Assembly (NCBI RefSeq): GCF_006335125.1
Contig: NZ_VDMO01000029.1
Coordinates: forward strand, 1-39,167
Direction: 5' to 3'
DNA length: 39,167 nt
DNA from: Deinococcus radiopugnans ATCC 19172
Lineage (GTDB): Bacteria; Deinococcota; Deinococci; Deinococcales; Deinococcaceae
Part shown: in pieces, positions 9,290-20,963 of the stretch
Numbering within the stretch: the first letter of the stretch is position 1
Layout: each line of letters opens with the position of its first letter
Notes under the pieces: model-generated
Seen by the model: the letters and a program-made list of their open reading frames with translations, nothing else
The model's database searches: none
Told to the model about the DNA's origin: nothing
Program-made: the position numbers and the translations under genes

Positions 9290-10291
9290 ATGAGTGCTGC
9301 GCCGCTGTACATCCTGGGAATCGACACCTCCTGCGACGACACCGGGGTGGGCATCGCGCAGCTCGGCGCGGGCGGCGTGCAGGTGCGTGCCAACCGTATC
9401 TGGACCCAGGCCGTTCACGCGCAGTACGGCGGCGTGATGCCCGAACTCGCCAGCCGCGAGCATGTGGAGCGCATCGACGCCGTGATGGCCGACGCGTTGG
9501 AGGAAGCGGGCCTGAAGGTCTCCGACATCGGCGCGGTGGCCGCCACGGCTGGTCCCGGTCTGGTGGGAGCGCTGCTGGTGGGCCTGATGTACGGCAAGGG
9601 GCTGGCGCAGGCGCTGGACGTGCCGTTCTTTGCCGCCCACCACCTGGAAGGCCACATCTTCGCCGCCGCCTCCGAAGAAAGCCTGGAGGCGCCGTATCTG
9701 GCACTGGTGGTCAGCGGGGGCCACACCCACCTGTTCGACGTGCCCGAGGAGGGCCGATACGTGCTGGTGGGCGCCACCCGCGACGACGCGGCGGGCGAGG
9801 CCTTCGACAAGATCGCCCGCCTGGCCGGGCTGGGCTACCCCGGCGGCCCGGCCATTGCCGAGGCGGCCCTACGCGGCAATCCCGACGCCGTGCCGTTCAA
9901 GGAACCGCTGCAGGGCCAGAAAGCCTTCGAGTTCAGCTTCAGCGGCCTCAAGACCGCCGCGCTGCTGGCGCACAAGGCGGGCGCCGCCCCCGAGGATCTG
10001 GCCGCCAGCTTCCAGCGAGCCGCCGTGCACGTGCTGGTCAAGACCACTCGCCGCGCCGCCGAGACGTATGGCCGGCGGACGGTGGTGGTGTCGGGTGGCG
10101 TGGCGGCCAATACGGCCCTGCGCGAGGCGTTTGCGGCGACTGATCTGCACGTCGTCTTTCCTGGCAAGGGCCTGAACACCGACAACGGCGCGATGATCGC
10201 TCTGGCCGGGGCCGCCGCGCTCAGGGCAGGCCGCCCGCCCAGTCCGCTGGCCGCAGGGGCGACGGCCTACGCGCCGCTGGCAAGCGGCTAG
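9290..10291 (+). CDS. tsaD: tRNA N6-adenosine threonylcarbamoyltransferase
   Basis: 333 residues. TsaD/Kae1 transfers threonylcarbamoyl to A37 of ANN-reading tRNAs, working with TsaB, TsaE and TsaC. It shows [12 protein letters not shown] (11-22), the iron ligands in HHLEGH (His118, His122), SGGHTHL (142-148), [27 protein letters not shown] (161-187 region), SGGVAAN and DNGAMIA near the C terminus. The length is normal for bacterial TsaD. It is transcribed away from mnmD. A terminator follows at 10333-10365. Confidence 0.96.
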   Translation: MSAAPLYILGIDTSCDDTGVGIAQLGAGGVQVRANRIWTQAVHAQYGGVMPELASREHVERIDAVMADALEEAGLKVSDIGAVAATAGPGLVGALLVGLMYGKGLAQALDVPFFAAHHLEGHIFAAASEESLEAPYLALVVSGGHTHLFDVPEEGRYVLVGATRDDAAGEAFDKIARLAGLGYPGGPAIAEAALRGNPDAVPFKEPLQGQKAFEFSFSGLKTAALLAHKAGAAPEDLAASFQRAAVHVLVKTTRRAAETYGRRTVVVSGGVAANTALREAFAATDLHVVFPGKGLNTDNGAMIALAGAAALRAGRPPSPLAAGATAYAPLASG

Positions 10292-10332
10292 CGGGAGCTG
10301 AGAAACCCCAGGGCTGGCGGTTGCAGGCAAAT

Positions 10333-10365
10333 GCCCCCGCACCGTCATGGGCCGGGGGCGTTTTT
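10333..10365 (+). terminator. Terminator after tsaD
   Basis: GCCCCCG (10333-10339) pairs with CGGGGGC (10353-10359), followed by TTTTT at 10361-10365. Confidence 0.75.
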
Positions 10366-10391
10366 CTGGCTGTGCGGGGTCAGGGGCTTGC

Positions 10392-12122
<1,731 letters not shown>

Positions 12123-12221
12123 GGCGCTCCTCTGGGTTGGGGCGGGGGTGGGTGGATTGGCAGGGCGCTGGGGCCGCTGAAGGCAGCAGCGAGGGGGTGA
12201 GAAGAATTGAACTTGGTCTAA

Positions 12222-12250
12222 TTATTACAGATGGGTCCTGACGTGTTCAA
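12222..12250 (-). promoter_or_regulatory. Sigma-70 promoter of fadD (TTGAAC-N17-TAATAA)
   Basis: On the minus strand TTGAAC (12245-12250) is followed after exactly 17 nt by TAATAAT (from 12227). It is one of the best -35/-10 matches in the window. Expected start of RNA is about 12215. Confidence 0.75.
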
Positions 12251-12369
12251 GCCATCCCCCCACCATTGCCCCGCCACTGCCCCTCCACTGCCCCTGGATG
12301 TGTGCCGACTCAAGGTTGGGTGCAGACGGAATGCGTCCTGCGCTGGACATGGCGGTGCCCCCTGACTGG

Positions 12370-12375
12370 CAGACT
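12370..12375 (+). promoter_or_regulatory. -10 box CAGACT, probable leaderless promoter
   Basis: CAGACT is 6 nt before the deaminase ATG at 12382. It differs from TAGACT at one base. Confidence 0.4.
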
Positions 12376-12381
12376 GGCCGC

Positions 12382-12951
12382 ATGACCGAACCTTCCCTCG
12401 CCTCCGCCGACGCCTCCCGGCCCGACGCCCATCTGCACGAAGCCTACCTGCGCGAGGCCCTGGCGCTGGCCCGCGAGTCTCTGGCGCGGGGGAGCTCGCC
12501 CATCGGGGCCGTGCTGGTGGACCGAGACGGCACCGTGATCGCGCGGGGCCGCAACCGCGTGGGCGAGCCGCAGACCGCCGAGCGGGTGGGCGACGCCAGC
12601 GTGGCGCACGCGGAAATGGACGTGTTCTTCCAGGCGGGCAAGCTGGAAAACCCGCAGGACCTGACGCTGTACAGCAGCCTGGAGCCCTGCCTGATGTGCG
12701 GCGGGGCCTCCGCGCTGCTGGAGGTGGGCCGCATCGTCTGGGCCACCGACGACGCCTGGGGCGGTTCGGGCCGCCTGCTGGCGTGGTCCGATCACCCGGC
12801 CATGCAGGAAACCGAGATCGTGCCCTGCCCCCTGCCTGATCTGGAGGCGGAAGGGGCGCGGCTGTTTGCCCCCGAGGCCAAGCGGGCCTTTCCCGACGAG
12901 GGCTGGGCGCTGTGGCGACAGCGGTATCCGGCAGAAACCGAAGGGGTTTGA
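12382..12951 (+). CDS. Nucleoside/tRNA adenosine deaminase family protein
   Basis: 189 residues, cytidine/deoxycytidylate deaminase fold with the zinc motifs HAEMD (His76, catalytic Glu78) and PCLMC (Cys103, Cys106). SSPIGAVLVDRDG (38-50) is the usual substrate-side strand. This pattern fits the TadA/guanine deaminase branch rather than cytidine deaminase. Residues past about 125 (SGRLLAWSDHPAMQ and the tail) differ from TadA, so a free-nucleobase or nucleoside substrate is plausible. The ATG at 12382 is chosen over an upstream in-frame ATG because of the nearby CAGACT and the start of domain similarity. The next gene is a ribokinase-like sugar kinase, suggesting nucleoside salvage. Confidence 0.85.
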   Translation: MTEPSLASADASRPDAHLHEAYLREALALARESLARGSSPIGAVLVDRDGTVIARGRNRVGEPQTAERVGDASVAHAEMDVFFQAGKLENPQDLTLYSSLEPCLMCGGASALLEVGRIVWATDDAWGGSGRLLAWSDHPAMQETEIVPCPLPDLEAEGARLFAPEAKRAFPDEGWALWRQRYPAETEGV

Positions 12952-12962
12952 ACCGCACCGTC

Positions 12963-12968
12963 TATCAT
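12963..12968 (+). promoter_or_regulatory. -10 box TATCAT for the mini-ORF and ribokinase gene
   Basis: TATCAT ends 7 nt before the ATG at 12976. Confidence 0.5.
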
Positions 12969-12975
12969 CCGGGTC

Positions 12976-13005
12976 ATGAAGCACTTCAGCCGGGGGGGAA
13001 CGTGA
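12976..13005 (+). CDS. Leaderless mini-ORF coupled to the ribokinase gene
   Basis: Reads MKHFSRGGT (9 residues) starting 7 nt after TATCAT. Its TGA (13003-13005) overlaps the GTG of the kinase (13002-13004). It contains a run of seven G. With one extra G this ATG would be in frame with the kinase, so a sequence error or slippage is an alternative to a mini-ORF. Confidence 0.4.
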   Translation: MKHFSRGGT

Positions 13006-13886
13006 GCGTGCTGGTGGTGGGCAGCATTAACGCCGACGTGACGGTGCGGGCTTCCCGCATTCCTGGTCCCGGCGAGACGGTGCTGGGCAATGAGGCGCGG
13101 ACCTCGCCGGGCGGCAAGGGGGCCAACGGCGCGGTGGCGGCGGCCCTGGCGGGCGCGAGGGTTTCGATGGTGGGGGCGGTGGGAGACGACGCCTTTCAGG
13201 AGGTGGCCCTTTCCGGTCTCAGGAGGGCCGGCGTGGACCTGGGCGGCCTGCGAACCCTGGACGCGCCCACCGGACTGGCCCTGATCACCGTCTCGGACGC
13301 GGGCGAGAACGCCATCACCGTGGCGAGCGGTGCGAATGCCCGTCTGACGCCCGCGCATCTGCCCGCTGACTGCGCCGGATTTACGCACCTGCTGCTGCAA
13401 CAGGAATTGCCGCCGGCGATCACGCTGGAGGCCGCCCGGCGTGCATCGGCAGCGGGACTGACCGTGCTGCTGAACGCCGCCCCCACCCGCGACACCGCCC
13501 CCGAACTGCTGAGCCTGACGGGGCATCTGCTGGTCAATGAACACGAACTCGCGGCGCTGGCCGGCGAGGGCGACTTCGAGGCCAGCGCCCGCGCCCTGCT
13601 GCAACGCGGGCCGCAGGCTGTGACCGTCACGCTGGGCGGCGCGGGCAGTCTCACCGTCACAGCACAGGAAACGCACCGCCTGCCCGCGCACCCGGTCGAC
13701 GCGCTCGACACCACCGGGGCCGGCGACACCTTCTGCGGCGTGCTGACCGCGCGGCTTTCTCACGGGGACCGCCTGGAGGCGGCGCTGCGCTGGGCCGGCA
13801 TCGCCGCGGCCCTGGCCTGCACCCGCCCCGGCGCGCAGGATGCTATGCCGACATGGGCTGAAGTGCTGCGGGAAAGTGGGCGCTGA
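13002..13886 (+). CDS. rbsK: PfkB-family sugar kinase, ribokinase-like
   Basis: 294 residues from GTG 13002. It has the two PfkB signatures: GGKGAN (37-42) in the sugar site, and DTTGAGDTFCG (236-246) with catalytic Asp242. VGSINADVTVRASRIPGPGETV at the N terminus is typical of ribokinase. The reaction would be phosphorylation of ribose or a related sugar or nucleoside with ATP; the exact substrate is inferred. The start is uncertain. GTG 13002 overlaps the stop of a leaderless mini-ORF, but one extra G in the G7 run would make ATG 12976 the true start and add eight residues. There is no good Shine-Dalgarno apart from the G run. Confidence 0.85.
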   Translation: MSVLVVGSINADVTVRASRIPGPGETVLGNEARTSPGGKGANGAVAAALAGARVSMVGAVGDDAFQEVALSGLRRAGVDLGGLRTLDAPTGLALITVSDAGENAITVASGANARLTPAHLPADCAGFTHLLLQQELPPAITLEAARRASAAGLTVLLNAAPTRDTAPELLSLTGHLLVNEHELAALAGEGDFEASARALLQRGPQAVTVTLGGAGSLTVTAQETHRLPAHPVDALDTTGAGDTFCGVLTARLSHGDRLEAALRWAGIAAALACTRPGAQDAMPTWAEVLRESGR

Positions 13887-13913
13887 GGCGTGGTGCTGCT
13901 CGCGGCCCCCTGT

Positions 13914-13919
13914 TAGCCT
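13914..13919 (+). promoter_or_regulatory. -10 box TAGCCT, leaderless promoter
   Basis: TAGCCT ends 6 nt before the ATG at 13926. The same hexamer and spacing occur at 4530 and 15237. Confidence 0.6.
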
Positions 13920-13925
13920 GACCCC

Positions 13926-14480
13926 ATGCGTTACCGGATTTTCAGCGAACAGGACACCGACGCACTGCAGGCGCTGGACCTGACCGTGCAGCGGCACCTG
14001 GACCCCGCCTTCGATACCCTGCCCGAACGTGAGCGCGCCGGCCGCCTGCACACCAGCCTGCCTGCGCTGAAGTTCTACGAGCGCAGCGAACATTCCTTCG
14101 TCGCCGAGGAGGGCGGGCAACTGGCCGGGTTCATCTTCGCGCAGTCGGTGTGGCAGGGCGACAAGCCCATCGTGCTGGTGCGGGCCATGAGCGTGTCGCC
14201 CACGGCCCCGGCGGACACGGCCCAGGGCCTGCTGCACGCCACGATCAAGAGCGCCTACGACACTGCCGTCTACGAGGTGCATTTTCCCCTCACGCCCGGC
14301 CTGGAGGACACCGCACGCGCCGAGGAAGCCGTCACCCTCGGCGCCTACGCCGTGCGGCATCTGGGTAGTCGTCTGGAAACCTCGCCGGGCGTGCGGCCGA
14401 GCGGCGACGCCCGCGCCGCGTCACACCCCACCGGGGGTGCTGGGGGTTCCGGCCTTCCGGAAGCGGGGGGCAGCGCATAA
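13926..14480 (+). CDS. DUF1999 protein (GNAT-like fold)
   Basis: 184 residues. The N-terminal 150 residues resemble DUF1999, a Deinococcus-Thermus family whose Thermus member has an acetyltransferase-like structure, as I recall it. Features are [10 protein letters not shown] at the start, [30 protein letters not shown] (about 58-80) and the strand VLVRAMSV. The biochemical role is not known to me. The last 35 residues are Gly/Ala/Ser/Pro low complexity and probably disordered. It has a leaderless start. Its TAA stop shares one base with the ATG at 14480. Confidence 0.8.
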   Translation: MRYRIFSEQDTDALQALDLTVQRHLDPAFDTLPERERAGRLHTSLPALKFYERSEHSFVAEEGGQLAGFIFAQSVWQGDKPIVLVRAMSVSPTAPADTAQGLLHATIKSAYDTAVYEVHFPLTPGLEDTARAEEAVTLGAYAVRHLGSRLETSPGVRPSGDARAASHPTGGAGGSGLPEAGGSA

Positions 14481-14481
14481 T
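14476..14481 (+). promoter_or_regulatory. -10 box CATAAT inside the end of the DUF1999 gene
   Basis: CATAAT ends 7 nt before the ATG at 14489. It supports an internal leaderless start for the next gene. Confidence 0.45.
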
Positions 14482-14488
14482 GGCGGGC

Positions 14489-14704
14489 ATGACCACTCCC
14501 GCCACCCGTGTGCTGCTGGGCGTTCGCGGCATGTCCCGTGACGCCGGACAGACCGTTGCCGCTGCCCTGTCCGCCCTGCCCGGCGTCTCGAAAGCCACGC
14601 CCGACGACGGCCAGATTGAGGTGCATTACGATCCCTCGCAACTGACCATCATGGATCTGGTGCGGGCGGTGCGCGGTCAGGGCTTCCTGGCCGGAATGCT
14701 GTAG
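14489..14704 (+). CDS. Heavy-metal-associated-domain-like protein lacking CxxC
   Basis: 71 residues from ATG 14489, or 74 from ATG 14480, which overlaps the preceding TAA. The whole protein follows the HMA/copper-chaperone pattern: a first strand (RVLLGVRGM), a helix ([14 protein letters not shown]), a strand with [22 protein letters not shown]. At the place of the metal motif GMTCxxC it reads GMSRDAG, so both metal-binding cysteines are missing. It therefore probably does not bind Cu(I) in the usual way and may be a structural or regulatory relative. The CATAAT box 7 nt upstream favours 14489. DUF503 follows 2 bp later. Confidence 0.75.
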   Translation: MTTPATRVLLGVRGMSRDAGQTVAAALSALPGVSKATPDDGQIEVHYDPSQLTIMDLVRAVRGQGFLAGML

Positions 14705-14706
14705 CG

Positions 14707-15036
14707 GTGGCGCTGGGGTACGTCGGCGTGCTGACCATGCGGCTGGAAATGCCGTGGGTCAGTAATCTCAAGGAAAAACGCGCTCTGGTGCGCCCAGTTG
14801 TCGAGCGCCTGAAAGTCCGCTTCCCCCTGACCGTGGCCCGCCTGGACGGTCTGGACGCCCACGACTGGGAAGTGATTGGCGTGGCGACCATCAGCAACGA
14901 CTACGGCTGGGTCAAGGAAACCCTGAAGATGGCCGCCGATTACGTGGCCAGCGAGGGGCCATACCGCGTGGCCTCGGAAGACACTGAGATCACGGTGATC
15001 GGCGAGGATGAGCTGGACGACGAGTCGGAGGATTGA
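14707..15036 (+). CDS. DUF503 family protein (YlxP-like)
   Basis: 109 residues from GTG 14707, two bases after the previous stop, so probably co-translated. It matches DUF503: a strand [34 protein letters not shown] followed by [31 protein letters not shown]. The C terminus is strongly acidic ([11 protein letters not shown] type), longer than I expect for the family. In Bacillus, YlxP lies in the nusA-infB-rbfA operon, so a translation-related role is often supposed but unproven. Confidence 0.85.
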   Translation: MALGYVGVLTMRLEMPWVSNLKEKRALVRPVVERLKVRFPLTVARLDGLDAHDWEVIGVATISNDYGWVKETLKMAADYVASEGPYRVASEDTEITVIGEDELDDESED

Positions 15037-15236
15037 GCGTCCCTCCCCGCTTCACCTGACCGTCCCATTCCAGGCGCGGTTCTTGAGGCGACCCGGCTGT
15101 GCTGCGCCGCTGGCCTCGGATGGAAGCATGAAAATCGGCGCGGTCCAGACCACCCGGCGCCGCGTCCGTGTCGGTCCCCGCTGGCCTTCTGGATGGGCCA
15201 TCAAGACGGGTCCCGTCGCCCCGATGGAGGCCGTGT

Positions 15237-15242
15237 TAGCCT
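15237..15242 (+). promoter_or_regulatory. -10 box TAGCCT, leaderless promoter of purB
   Basis: TAGCCT ends 6 nt before the GTG at 15249. Confidence 0.6.
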
Positions 15243-15248
15243 CCCTGC

Positions 15249-16556
<1,308 letters not shown>

Positions 16557-16569
16557 GTTGAAGTCACGC

Positions 16570-16995
16570 TCAGCTGATCAGCCGAAGCTCACACTTCCCA
16601 ATCACGCGCGACGTTTTCGAGGCGGGAGAATAGTCTGAGACGACCACTCTCTGATGTTTGTCCGTAAATACGAATGTGCAATTCCCAGTCTCCTGATTCA
16701 GCTCTGAATAAAGCGATAATTTTATCGTCCCGCTTTTGGGGAAATAGAGTAGAGTCGCTCCCCTGCTTATTTCACCAGTCATCAATGCGGTGGAATCGTT
16801 TTTCGGAGCATCGATGGGAGTCGTGAATTGCACAGTCCCCGCGGAAATGATGCCGGTGATGGTCGGCTGACCTTCGGGGGTGACTGTGTACTGCCAGAGT
16901 TGACCTGCTTTCAATGGCAGCGAGGCGATGGGCGACGTGACAGCCGGGGCACAGGCCACCAGGGAAGTGCCAAGCATAAAGACGATCCGTTTCAC
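16570..16995 (-). CDS. Lipoprotein of unknown function
   Basis: 141 residues from GTG 16995. The N terminus MKRIVFMLGTSLVAC ends in a lipobox (LVAC, Cys15), so it is probably a lipoprotein. The body is beta-rich with WQYTVTPEGQPTITG and LYSELNQETGNCTFVFTD; two more cysteines near 105 and 135 might pair. I do not recognise a family. Base composition is clearly more A+T-rich than the neighbours, suggesting recent transfer or relaxed selection. The start is supported by TACGTT 6 nt upstream. It is divergent from the gene at 17061 and convergent with purB. Confidence 0.75.
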   Translation of the reverse strand: MKRIVFMLGTSLVACAPAVTSPIASLPLKAGQLWQYTVTPEGQPTITGIISAGTVQFTTPIDAPKNDSTALMTGEISRGATLLYFPKSGTIKLSLYSELNQETGNCTFVFTDKHQRVVVSDYSPASKTSRVIGKCELRLIS

Positions 16996-17001
16996 CGTTG
17001 C

Positions 17002-17007
17002 AACGTA
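17002..17007 (-). promoter_or_regulatory. -10 box TACGTT, leaderless promoter of the lipoprotein gene
   Basis: On the minus strand TACGTT ends 6 nt before GTG 16995. Confidence 0.45.
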
Positions 17008-17048
17008 GAGTCAGCCGCCTTCCTGAGATGTCACATTCCGGCATCCCG

Positions 17049-17054
17049 TATCCT
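17049..17054 (+). promoter_or_regulatory. -10 box TATCCT, leaderless promoter
   Basis: TATCCT ends 6 nt before ATG 17061. It is back to back with the lipoprotein promoter in a 65-bp gap. Confidence 0.55.
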
Positions 17055-17060
17055 GACCGT

Positions 17061-17429
17061 ATGGGATTTATTCTCCGGCTACTGGTCAACGCGCTGGCGC
17101 TGTACCTGTTGACGCAGGTGTATTCGGGTGTCTACTTCGAGGGCGGCGCGGCGGTGGGCAGCGTCCTGATCGCCGCGCTGGTGATGGGCATCGTGAACGC
17201 GCTGATCCGCCCGGTGCTGCTGCTGCTGTCGCTGCCGCTGACGGTGCTCACGCTGGGGCTGTTCACGCTGGTGGTCAACGGCGTGGTGCTGCTGCTGGTG
17301 GCGGCGGTCACGGCCCTGGACACGACGGGCTTCGGCGCGGCCATTGTGGGCGCCCTGATCCTGACGGTCATCTCCTGGGTGCTGGACGCGCTGGTGGGCG
17401 CGCTGGGCCTGGACGGCAAACGTGGCTGA
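17061..17429 (+). CDS. Phage holin family 4 / YvlD-like membrane protein
   Basis: 122 residues, almost entirely hydrophobic with four predicted membrane segments (about 3-19, 30-50, 52-76, 88-112). NALIRPVLLLLSLPLTVLTLGLFTLVVNGVVLLLVA is characteristic of the widespread COG1950 membrane family, called holin-like in databases although most members are not phage genes. Function is unknown. The ATG at 17061 is selected because of the TATCCT box and because the upstream extension of the frame is not membrane-like. Its last 8 bases overlap panC. Confidence 0.85.
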   Translation: MGFILRLLVNALALYLLTQVYSGVYFEGGAAVGSVLIAALVMGIVNALIRPVLLLLSLPLTVLTLGLFTLVVNGVVLLLVAAVTALDTTGFGAAIVGALILTVISWVLDALVGALGLDGKRG

Positions 17430-18324
17430 AGTGGCCGCGCAGGTGCGTCCGCAGGTGGTCCGCTCCCCGGAGGCCCTGCGCTCGGCGCTGAGTGGACGGG
17501 GCCGGGTTGGTCTGGTCCCGACGATGGGCTACCTGCACGACGGCCACGCCACCCTGATGCGCCGCGCCCGCGAGGTCTGCGACGTGCTGGTGGTCAGCAT
17601 TTTCGTCAATCCGCTGCAATTCGGTCCCAGCGAGGATCTGGCGGCCTACCCCCGCGATCTGCAGCGTGACCTGGGCGTGGTGGGTGAGGCTGGCGTGGAC
17701 GTGGTGTTCATGCCGGACGTCGAGACCATGTACCCGCCGGCCTTCGACACCCGCGTGGTGGTGTCCGGCGTCAGCGAGGGTCTGGACGGTGCCTCGCGTC
17801 CCGGCCATTTCGTGGGCGTGGCGACGGTGGTGCTCAAGCTGTTGAATCTGGTGCGCCCGGACGTGGCGTTTTTCGGCGAGAAGGACTGGCAGCAACTGGC
17901 GGTGCTGCGCCAGATGGTCCGGGACCTGAACGTGCCCGTGGAGGTGGTGGGCCTGCCCACGGTGCGCGCCCCCTCGGGTCTGGCCCTCAGCAGCCGCAAC
18001 AGCTACCTGACCCCCGAGCAGCAGGCGCGGGCCGCCGTGCTGTCGCGCGCCCTGACGGCGGTGCAGGAGGCTTATGCGGGTGGCGAGCGGGACGCTGCCG
18101 GGCTGCGTCAGGCTGGTTTGGACGTGCTGTCTGCAGACCCCGAGGTCACGCTGGACTACCTGAGTGTCGTGGGCCGTGACATGCAGGAAAGAGAAGTTGT
18201 GGACAATGATTCCATGACCCGTGTCCTGGTGGCGGCCCGCATGTTCGGCGTTCGGCTGATCGACAATATGCCGCTGGTTTCCGCCCAGCCCAACGCCACG
18301 CAGCCGGGGGCGGAACCCGCGTGA
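17422..18324 (+). CDS. panC: Pantoate-beta-alanine ligase (pantothenate synthetase)
   Basis: 300 residues from GTG 17422. PanC joins pantoate and beta-alanine with ATP to make pantothenate, the coenzyme A precursor. It has the HIGH-type nucleotide motif PTMGYLHDGH (33-42), FVNPLQFGPSEDLAAYPRD (61-79), FGEKDWQQLAVLRQM near 152-166, and the KMSKS-like SGLALSSRNSYL. Length is near normal with a short extra C-terminal tail. It overlaps the upstream membrane gene by 8 bases, and its TGA overlaps the pilT GTG (GTGA), so the three genes form a coupled unit. Confidence 0.94.
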   Translation: MAEVAAQVRPQVVRSPEALRSALSGRGRVGLVPTMGYLHDGHATLMRRAREVCDVLVVSIFVNPLQFGPSEDLAAYPRDLQRDLGVVGEAGVDVVFMPDVETMYPPAFDTRVVVSGVSEGLDGASRPGHFVGVATVVLKLLNLVRPDVAFFGEKDWQQLAVLRQMVRDLNVPVEVVGLPTVRAPSGLALSSRNSYLTPEQQARAAVLSRALTAVQEAYAGGERDAAGLRQAGLDVLSADPEVTLDYLSVVGRDMQEREVVDNDSMTRVLVAARMFGVRLIDNMPLVSAQPNATQPGAEPA

Positions 18325-19397
18325 CCCTCGACGAGCTGCTGCAGGAGATGGTGGGCCGCCGCGCCTCGGACATTCACCTGCAAGCGGGCAGCCCGCCGAT
18401 GGGCCGGGTGGACGGGCAGCTGCTGCCGTTCGGGGCGCAGGCCCTGATGCCCCCCGACACGGCGCTGCTGGCGCAGTCGCTGATGTCGCCGGAGCAGTGG
18501 GACGATTTTTCCTACCGCAACGAGATGGATCTGGCCTACGGCGTCTCCGGGCTGGGCCGCTTCCGCTGCAACGTCTTCCGGCAGCGCGGCTCGGTGGGCA
18601 TCGTCATGCGGGTGGTCACCGACGCCATCCCCGGCTTCGAGTCGCTGGGCCTGCCCGCCGGGGTGCTGCAGCGCCTGGCCGAGTCTCCGCGCGGCCTGAT
18701 CCTGGTGACCGGCCCCACCGGGTCAGGCAAGTCCACCACGCTGGCCAGCCTGATCGACCACATCAACCGGACCTTTGCCTACAACGTCATCACGGTGGAA
18801 GACCCCATCGAGATCCTGCACAAGAACAAGAAGAGCATCGTCGTGCAGCGCGAGATCGGCAGCGACACCCGCGATTTCCGCACCGCCCTGAAATACGCCA
18901 TGCGTCAGGACCCCGACGTGATCATGATCGGCGAGATGCGCGACAAGGAAACGGTGGAGGCCGCCCTGAGCGCCGCGCAGACCGGGCATCTGGTCCTCAG
19001 CACGCTGCACACGCAAGACGCCATTCGCAGCGTGAACCGCATCATCGACTTCTTCGCTCCCTACGAGCGCGACCAGATCAGATTGCAACTGGCCGAGACG
19101 CTGGTGGGCATCGTCAGTCAGCGCCTGCTGCGCCGCTCGGACGGGGTGGGTCGGGTGCTGGGGCTGGAGATCATGCTGAACACGCCGCTGGTGCAGGAGT
19201 ACATCAAGGACGAGGACAAGACCCCGCTGATCAAAGACGCCCTGATGGAGGACGACATCCGGGGCATGCACACCTTCGATCAGCACCTCGCGCAGCTGTA
19301 CCACCACAACATGATCACCCTGGACGAGGCGATGGAGGCCGCCACCAGCGGTCACGAGCTGAAGCTGATGGTTACGCGCAGCGGTTTCGCGTACTGA
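18321..19397 (+). CDS. pilT: Type IV pilus twitching motility ATPase PilT
   Basis: 358 residues. Hexameric secretion ATPase that powers pilus retraction, relevant to twitching and DNA uptake. RRASDIHLQAGSPP (13-26) is the N-terminal signature. The Walker A motif GPTGSGKST is at 131-139, the Asp box VITVEDPIE at 156-164, Walker B VIMIGEMRD at 200-208, and the His box TGHLVLSTLHT at 221-231. GMHTFDQHLAQLY near the C terminus is like PilT/PilU. The start GTG 18321 overlaps the panC stop. PilT versus PilU cannot be fully separated here, and no other pilus gene is in the window. A long hairpin lies downstream. Confidence 0.93.
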   Translation: MTLDELLQEMVGRRASDIHLQAGSPPMGRVDGQLLPFGAQALMPPDTALLAQSLMSPEQWDDFSYRNEMDLAYGVSGLGRFRCNVFRQRGSVGIVMRVVTDAIPGFESLGLPAGVLQRLAESPRGLILVTGPTGSGKSTTLASLIDHINRTFAYNVITVEDPIEILHKNKKSIVVQREIGSDTRDFRTALKYAMRQDPDVIMIGEMRDKETVEAALSAAQTGHLVLSTLHTQDAIRSVNRIIDFFAPYERDQIRLQLAETLVGIVSQRLLRRSDGVGRVLGLEIMLNTPLVQEYIKDEDKTPLIKDALMEDDIRGMHTFDQHLAQLYHHNMITLDEAMEAATSGHELKLMVTRSGFAY

Positions 19398-19439
19398 CCG
19401 CGCCTTTTCCTGGGAGACGAATTACCCGCCACCTTGCGG

Positions 19440-19487
19440 ACCCTCCCCGGCAGCGTGTAGACCACTCCTCACGCTGCCGGGGAGGGT
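19440..19487 (+). terminator. 17-bp hairpin after pilT
   Basis: 19440-19456 pairs perfectly with 19471-19487, with a 14-nt loop (19457-19470). No T run follows; instead a TACACT (19490-19495) comes 3 nt later. It may stop or protect the pilT transcript, or regulate the next gene. Confidence 0.6.
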
Positions 19488-19489
19488 GC

Positions 19490-19495
19490 TACACT
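19490..19495 (+). promoter_or_regulatory. Candidate -10 TACACT upstream of the ugpC-type gene
   Basis: It sits directly after the long hairpin, whose right arm would occupy the -35 region. The leader to 19632 would be about 130 nt. Confidence 0.3.
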
Positions 19496-19631
19496 GTGAG
19501 CGTCAGACTGGCGTCAGTGTAAGCAACGGGTTTCTCGTTCTCGTACCCCGGTTGTCCGAACCGTATCGGCACGTTTCCCATGTGTCAGACCCATTCACGG
19601 ACAAGAGTAGGGGCGAAAGGTAGGCGTACTC

Positions 19632-20882
<1,251 letters not shown>

Positions 20883-20917
20883 TTCAAGAGTTACAGGTCG
20901 ACAAGAGATACAAGTCA

Positions 20918-20950
20918 AAGGGCCGGACGCGTTATTGCGCTCCGGCCCTT
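20918..20950. terminator. Bidirectional terminator
   Basis: AAGGGCCGGA (20918-20927) pairs with 20941-20950, with an inner 3-bp stem and one bulge, between convergent genes ending at 20882 and 20964. Confidence 0.7.
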
Positions 20951-20963
20951 CTGAATATCGGGG

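Noticed and set aside
19496..19590. tRNA-like look of the leader before the ugpC-type gene
   Set aside because: I could not form a cloverleaf: no acceptor stem and no TTCGANNC arm in the right place on either strand.
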